This document shows, piece after piece, positions 5,058-6,282 of a DNA stretch of 6,282 bases. Position 1 is the first letter of the stretch. Each line of letters opens with the position of its first letter. This stretch comes from Chloroflexi bacterium RBG_16_48_8 (GTDB lineage Bacteria; Chloroflexota; Anaerolineae; Anaerolineales; E44-bin32): the NCBI GenBank assembly GCA_001795115.1, contig MGNI01000007.1, positions 222-6,503 on the forward strand, in the 5' to 3' direction. The translations under genes and the position numbers were made by a program. Below the pieces are notes generated by a model, which made no database searches, was not told where the DNA came from, and saw only the letters and a program-made list of their open reading frames with translations.

Positions 5058-6282
5058 ATGATTTACCAATCTCCTTTCACGATCCGTTATGCATCCGATG
5101 AGATGCGAGCCTTGTGGTCCGAGCGAGCGCTAAGGATTCTCTGGCGGAGAGTGTGGGTAGCTGTGGCTGAAGTTCAGGCAGAAAATGGCTTAGTAACCCC
5201 AACCCAAGTAGAGGATTTAAAGAAGCAAGCAACCAACATCGATCTCGAGAAAGCCCTTGAGATTGAGAAGGAAATTGGCCACGACCTGGTAGCAGAATTG
5301 AGGGTTTTTGCAGAACAATGTCCGGACGGGGGCAGTATCCTTCACTGGGGTCTTACTTCGGCAGACGTCAAAGATAATGCAGACATTATCCGTCAAAGGG
5401 CTGCGCTGGCTCTCATCCTACGTCAGTTAAAGGATCTACTTTTACGCCTTGCGGATAGAATTACAGCCACGGCTGACCTTCCAATCATGGGCTACACCCA
5501 CCTACAACCGGCTGAACCCACAACGCTTGGTTATCGGTTGGCCGGATATGCACAGGATTTGATGATCCACTTTGAGAACCTTGGACAGATCCGTAGAAAC
5601 TTGCGTGGGAAGGGGATGCGCGGTTCTGTCGGAACTGCCGCAACCTTTGAGGATATGCTTGCGGGGTTATCCATCGATGCCAGGGATATGGAAACTGATA
5701 TGATGAGCAGGCTTGGGCTTCAAGCTTTCCCCATCAGCAATCAAACCTACCCGAGAATTCAAGATTATCGTTTGATGGCAGCTTTGGCGGGATTGGCAGC
5801 ATCCCTACACAAATTCGCCTTCGACCTGCGGATCCTTCAATCCCCCGGTTTCAGCACACTGGCGGAACCCTTCGGGGAAAAACAAGTAGGATCCAGCGCA
5901 ATGCCTTTCAAGCGAAACCCCGAGCGAGCAGAAACCGCTTGTTCGCTTGCCCGCTTGGTCATTGCCTCCGTCCCAACTCTCTGGCAGAATGCTGCATACA
6001 CCTTGCTCGAACGCACGCTGGACGACTCTGCCAATCGTCGTTCCACCATCCCGGAGGCATTTCTTGCATGTGATGAGATTCTTCACTTGGTGACGGAAAT
6101 CATTGACGGCCTCATCATAGATAAAAACTCCATTCATCAAATCCTTGAAAGCTATGGACCCTTTTCAGCGGTGGAGCGCGTTTTGACAGCGCTTGTACAA
6201 GAAGGGGCTAATCGCCAAGAGATGCACGAACGGCTACGTCAACATAGTATGCGAGCGTGGGAGGCAGTTCATAGGGGTGATC
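5058..6282 (+). CDS. purB: Adenylosuccinate lyase (eukaryote-like subtype), 3'-truncated
   Basis: The frame is open from ATG 5058 to the window edge: 408 residues, lacking perhaps the last 40-70. The enzyme acts twice in purine synthesis, releasing fumarate from SAICAR to give AICAR and from adenylosuccinate to give AMP. Superfamily blocks are intact: HWGLTSADVKDNAD (96-109), GYTHLQPAEPTT (145-156, with the conserved His148), GSVGTAATF (189-197) and the fumarate-lyase signature GSSAMPFKRNP (278-288), whose mobile serine loop supplies the catalytic base. LERTLDDSANRR (317-328) follows. This block and SNQTYPR resemble animal ADSL more than the Bacillus or E. coli enzymes. ATG 5058 precedes YQSPFTIRYAS, the normal N-terminus. 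GGAG (5043-5046) lies 11 bases upstream in the loop of a small ATCTC/GAGAT hairpin (5036-5053). It starts 53 bases after the methyltransferase with no clear promoter between, so it is probably in the era transcript. Confidence 0.95.
   Translation, partial: MIYQSPFTIRYASDEMRALWSERALRILWRRVWVAVAEVQAENGLVTPTQVEDLKKQATNIDLEKALEIEKEIGHDLVAELRVFAEQCPDGGSILHWGLTSADVKDNADIIRQRAALALILRQLKDLLLRLADRITATADLPIMGYTHLQPAEPTTLGYRLAGYAQDLMIHFENLGQIRRNLRGKGMRGSVGTAATFEDMLAGLSIDARDMETDMMSRLGLQAFPISNQTYPRIQDYRLMAALAGLAASLHKFAFDLRILQSPGFSTLAEPFGEKQVGSSAMPFKRNPERAETACSLARLVIASVPTLWQNAAYTLLERTLDDSANRRSTIPEAFLACDEILHLVTEIIDGLIIDKNSIHQILESYGPFSAVERVLTALVQEGANRQEMHERLRQHSMRAWEAVHRGD

Noticed and set aside
5805..6140. 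Minus-strand ORFs of 111 and 70 codons inside purB
   Set aside because: They lie wholly opposite the conserved coding sequence of purB, including its signature region, and have no recognisable product.
1..6282. CRISPR array, tRNA or rRNA gene, insertion sequence or prophage
   Set aside because: No regularly spaced repeats, cloverleaf-like sequence, rRNA motifs, transposase or terminal inverted repeats were seen. The lone integrase-like protein lacks catalytic residues and accompanying phage genes.

Overview
This window is ordinary bacterial chromosome, with no plasmid, phage or insertion-sequence signature. GC looks moderate by eye. The LytR-CpsA-Psr (LCP) protein, the lone DUF47 protein and the Era/PurB versions would fit a Chloroflexota (Anaerolineae-like) bacterium, but this taxonomic call is tentative and rests on protein style only.

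Layout, left to right. At 1-630 (+) lies the C-terminal two thirds of an LCP-family cell-wall glycopolymer transferase, cut by the window edge and followed by a bulged hairpin. At 890-1858 (+) lies a tyrosine-recombinase-fold protein with its own TTGACA promoter and Shine-Dalgarno (SD) site; most catalytic residues, including the nucleophilic tyrosine, appear to be replaced. A 311-base convergent gap follows, holding only unconvincing small ORFs and a weak terminator-like stretch. At 2170-2790 (-) lies a complete DUF47/PhoU-like protein with no Pit phosphate permease beside it. To its right, a gap of about 370 bases holds a possible single-membrane-span microprotein (2845-2949), a hairpin, and the promoter of the next block.

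The right half is a same-strand block of three genes: era (3167-4081), an orphan beta-class DNA amino-methyltransferase (4114-5004) and purB (5058 to the edge). Gaps of 32 and 53 bases suggest one transcript. The promoter before era has its -10 box only six bases from the start codon, so era is predicted to be translated from a leaderless mRNA.

No complete new defence or mobile system is visible. The items most worth a second look are the apparently inactive recombinase homologue, the leaderless era promoter, the methyltransferase lodged between two housekeeping genes with a long polar N-terminus, and the eukaryote-like subtype of adenylosuccinate lyase.
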